Source: Caballeronia sp. Lep1P3 (GTDB lineage: Bacteria; Pseudomonadota; Gammaproteobacteria; Burkholderiales; Burkholderiaceae). From it: DNA of 64,000 nt. The DNA is taken from positions 1,922,001-1,986,000 of the forward strand of contig NZ_CP084265.1 in assembly GCF_022879595.1 (NCBI RefSeq), given 5' to 3'. The notes under the pieces are model-generated. The model did not search any database and had not been told where the DNA came from. It saw only the letters and a program-made list of their open reading frames with translations. Below, piece after piece: positions 62,524 through 64,000 of this stretch; the first letter of the stretch is position 1; each line of letters starts with the position of its first letter. The translations under genes and the position numbers were made by a program.

Positions 62524-63099
62524 TCAACCGTTGCGGCCTTCGAGCAGGTCGGCCATGTCGTCGGCATGCTCTTCCTCGACGGCGAGAATCTCCTCGAAGA
62601 TGCGGCGCGTGGTGACGTCCTTGTCGCCGAGATAGCGAATGATTTCGCGGTACGTATCGATCGCGATGCGCTCGGCGATCAGATTCTCGCGAATCATGTC
62701 GATGAGGTCGGCGCCTTCCTTGTACTCGGAATGCGAACGCGACTTGAGGCTGTCCGGCGCGAAATTCGGCGCGCCGCCCAACTGGACGATGCGTTCCGCG
62801 AGCATGTCGGCGTGTTCCTGCTCCTCGGTCGCGTGTTCGGCGAATTCCCTCGCGACCGCTTCCGAATGGATGCCCTTCGCCATGAAATAGTGGCGCTTGT
62901 AGCGCAGCGTGCAGACCCACTCGGTCGCGAGCGCGTCGTTGAGCAGCTTGAGCACGGTCTCGCGGTCCGCGCCGTAGGTCGACGTGACGGGGCCCTCGTC
63001 CATGTGCTGCCGCGCGTCGTTGCGAATCTTCTCCACATCGAGAACGAAAGCGTCCGAAGACTGGCCCGGCGTGTTCGATACAGCAGACGAATTGGACAT
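62524..63099 (-). CDS. ferritin-like (bacterioferritin-type) four-helix protein
   Basis: 191-aa protein. After a Ser/Asn-rich N-terminus it has four amphipathic helices with di-iron ligand motifs: E60 region (NDALATEWVCTLRYKRHYFMAKG), E-E-Q-E-H (residues about 92-96), the ENLIAERIAIDTYREII glutamates and E-E-E-H-ADD. It is probably an iron-storage or redox-protective cage or dimer (bacterioferritin/DUF892-type are alternatives). ATG has AGGAG upstream. It is followed by the two response-regulator genes on the same strand. Confidence 0.85.
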   Translation of the reverse strand: MSNSSAVSNTPGQSSDAFVLDVEKIRNDARQHMDEGPVTSTYGADRETVLKLLNDALATEWVCTLRYKRHYFMAKGIHSEAVAREFAEHATEEQEHADMLAERIVQLGGAPNFAPDSLKSRSHSEYKEGADLIDMIRENLIAERIAIDTYREIIRYLGDKDVTTRRIFEEILAVEEEHADDMADLLEGRNG

Positions 63100-63318
63100 T
63101 TGATTTGCTCCTGTGGATTGGGTGAGTGACGGCTGCGATTAACGGATGCGTGAGCAGGCCCGCGCGTGCGGTTTCATAGAGGCCCGCTATCCGATCAACG
63201 CGTCCGATGCACGCGGCATGCCCGCTCGCCGAAAACATCGAACGAGAAGCACGCGAGCGCACCGGCGGGCCTCGTTACGACGACGGCGGCCGGTGCGGGA
63301 ACAGCCAAGCGGCGCGCG

Positions 63319-63480
63319 TCAGGTCCTGAACACGCCGAGCAACAGCGTAACCACGAACACGACGAGAAAAATATAAAACAGGATCTTCGCGATTTCAGCG
63401 GCGCCGGCCGCGATGCCCGTGAATCCGAACACGGCCGCGATAATTGCGATGACGAAAAATACGGCTGCGTAATGAAGCAT
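63319..63480 (-). CDS. DUF1328 small membrane protein 1 (YtjA-like, 53 aa)
   Basis: Starts [20 protein letters not shown] and continues [20 protein letters not shown], ending [10 protein letters not shown]: two hydrophobic helices separated by the family turn [20 protein letters not shown]1328 proteins are small inner-membrane proteins of unknown function. GAGGAGG lies just upstream of ATG. A paralogue is encoded 117 bp upstream. Confidence 0.92.
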   Translation of the reverse strand: MLHYAAVFFVIAIIAAVFGFTGIAAGAAEIAKILFYIFLVVFVVTLLLGVFRT

Positions 63481-63597
63481 GGGACCCTCCTCGTTGATTG
63501 TTCTCAGGTCGGGCCGGGCCGCTTCCGCTCTCGCTCTCGCTGCGAGGCCCGGCGATGCTTGGCGCCCAGCGTCTTGCGTTTTGCGTCCGAAAGGCCG

Positions 63598-63774
63598 CTA
63601 ATCGACCGCTTTTTTCGTAATCACGAAACCCAGCACCAGAAACACAACGCACAGAATCAGGAACAGCACGAACAGAAATTTCGCGATCGTGGCCGCGCCC
63701 GCGGCGATGCCCGTGAAGCCGAGAAGCCCGGCAATCACCGCGACGATCGCAAAGAACAATGCCCATCTCAGCAT
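63598..63774 (-). CDS. DUF1328 small membrane protein 2 (58 aa)
   Basis: Starts [20 protein letters not shown], then [20 protein letters not shown] and a C-terminal [10 protein letters not shown]. It has the same two-helix pattern and TGIAAGAA turn as its neighbour, about half identical to it. GGGGAA lies upstream. The two genes are a tandem duplication, probably cotranscribed. Confidence 0.92.
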   Translation of the reverse strand: MLRWALFFAIVAVIAGLLGFTGIAAGAATIAKFLFVLFLILCVVFLVLGFVITKKAVD

Positions 63775-63942
63775 GATCGTTCCCCGTAGAAGTGGATGAC
63801 GAGCACCATGCTAGTCGCGGGTTTCGTCACGCGCACTCGGGCTGGCTCCTTTTTTGCTGTGAGAATCCACCGACATATGCTTTCAATCGGCTGCGCGGGC
63901 GAGTCATCCGCTCGCCAAAGCGCCGAGCCGACGAACGACGCC

Positions 63943-64000
63943 ATGAGCCACACGCCACCCGCCACGCTGTCCACGCTTCCCGAGCTTTGCGCCGTTGCGC
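63943..64000 (+). CDS. possible 5' end of a rightward gene, cut by the window
   Basis: An open frame from ATG 63943 (MSHTPPATLSTLPELCAVA, with an earlier in-frame ATG at 63877) runs off the end. No ribosome site is evident and no family can be recognised from 19 residues. Confidence 0.2.
   Translation, partial: MSHTPPATLSTLPELCAVA

Noticed and set aside
63768..63974. Leftward 68-codon frame overlapping the second DUF1328 gene start
   Set aside because: No ribosome site and no family-like sequence; it overlaps the well-supported DUF1328 start.

Overview
The window is a 64 kb stretch of high-GC chromosomal DNA from a beta-proteobacterium, most probably the Burkholderiaceae (Paraburkholderia/Caballeronia/Burkholderia type). 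The evidence is the gene content and codon style: a phasin beside a pyruvate dehydrogenase operon with lipoyl-bearing E3, an aceE-divergent PAS kinase/FixJ-type pair, glnA-ntrB-ntrC, a classical ArgA, KdpFABC-KdpD, and very strong G/C preference at third codon positions. I see no insertion sequences, prophage, CRISPR array or rRNA. It reads as ordinary core chromosome with some accessory envelope and stress genes.

Layout. 1-5 kb: the end of an aromatic aminotransferase, small envelope proteins, and a lactate-oxidation pair (lutA-lutB, no lutC) divergent from an IclR regulator. 5-14.5 kb: a periplasmic PBP7-type endopeptidase, a phasin with a strong promoter, then the leftward pyruvate dehydrogenase operon aceE-aceF-lpdA. 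The operon carries hairpins in both intergenic gaps and an E3 with two lipoyl domains. 14.5-17.7 kb: a membrane PAS histidine kinase and a FixJ-like regulator, divergent from aceE across a perfect 9-bp-arm palindrome. 18-25 kb: a DUF3300/DUF2950 exported pair, folD, oligopeptidase A, and a CodA-type deaminase whose active site lacks the residue that excludes 5-methylcytosine. 25-28 kb: a Wzy/ligase-like polytopic protein convergent with a Tat-exported beta-helix protein. 28-35.6 kb: the kdp operon, comprising a new 35-codon membrane microORF, kdpF, kdpA, kdpB, kdpC and kdpD, with no kdpE. 35.7-41 kb: xthA, then ntrC, ntrB and glnA, with a sigma-54 promoter and NtrC-type sites upstream of glnA. 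41-46.5 kb: rhodanese, cutC, a CinA-like MoCF protein, an EI24 protein, a fatty-acid-hydroxylase-like (sterol desaturase) protein and a beta-propeller. 46.5-55.7 kb: a long HrpA helicase divergent from an apparently leaderless argA, then yggX, an MHS-family transporter and a YfcE-like phosphoesterase. 55.7-64 kb: a TMEM175-like channel, tRNA-Leu(UAA), two DUF1254/DUF1214 exported proteins, small hypotheticals, an MFS exporter, a receiver-only protein plus NarL-type regulator, a ferritin-like protein and two DUF1328 mini-membrane proteins.

Functionally the best-connected sets are: pyruvate oxidation (PDH, possibly sensed by the adjacent two-component pair), nitrogen assimilation (glnA-ntrBC), potassium uptake (kdp), lactate oxidation (lutAB) and carbon storage (phasin). 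The observations most worth following are the probable 5-methylcytosine deaminase, the microORF in front of kdpF, the missing kdpE and lutC, and the regulatory palindromes and hairpins around the PDH locus.
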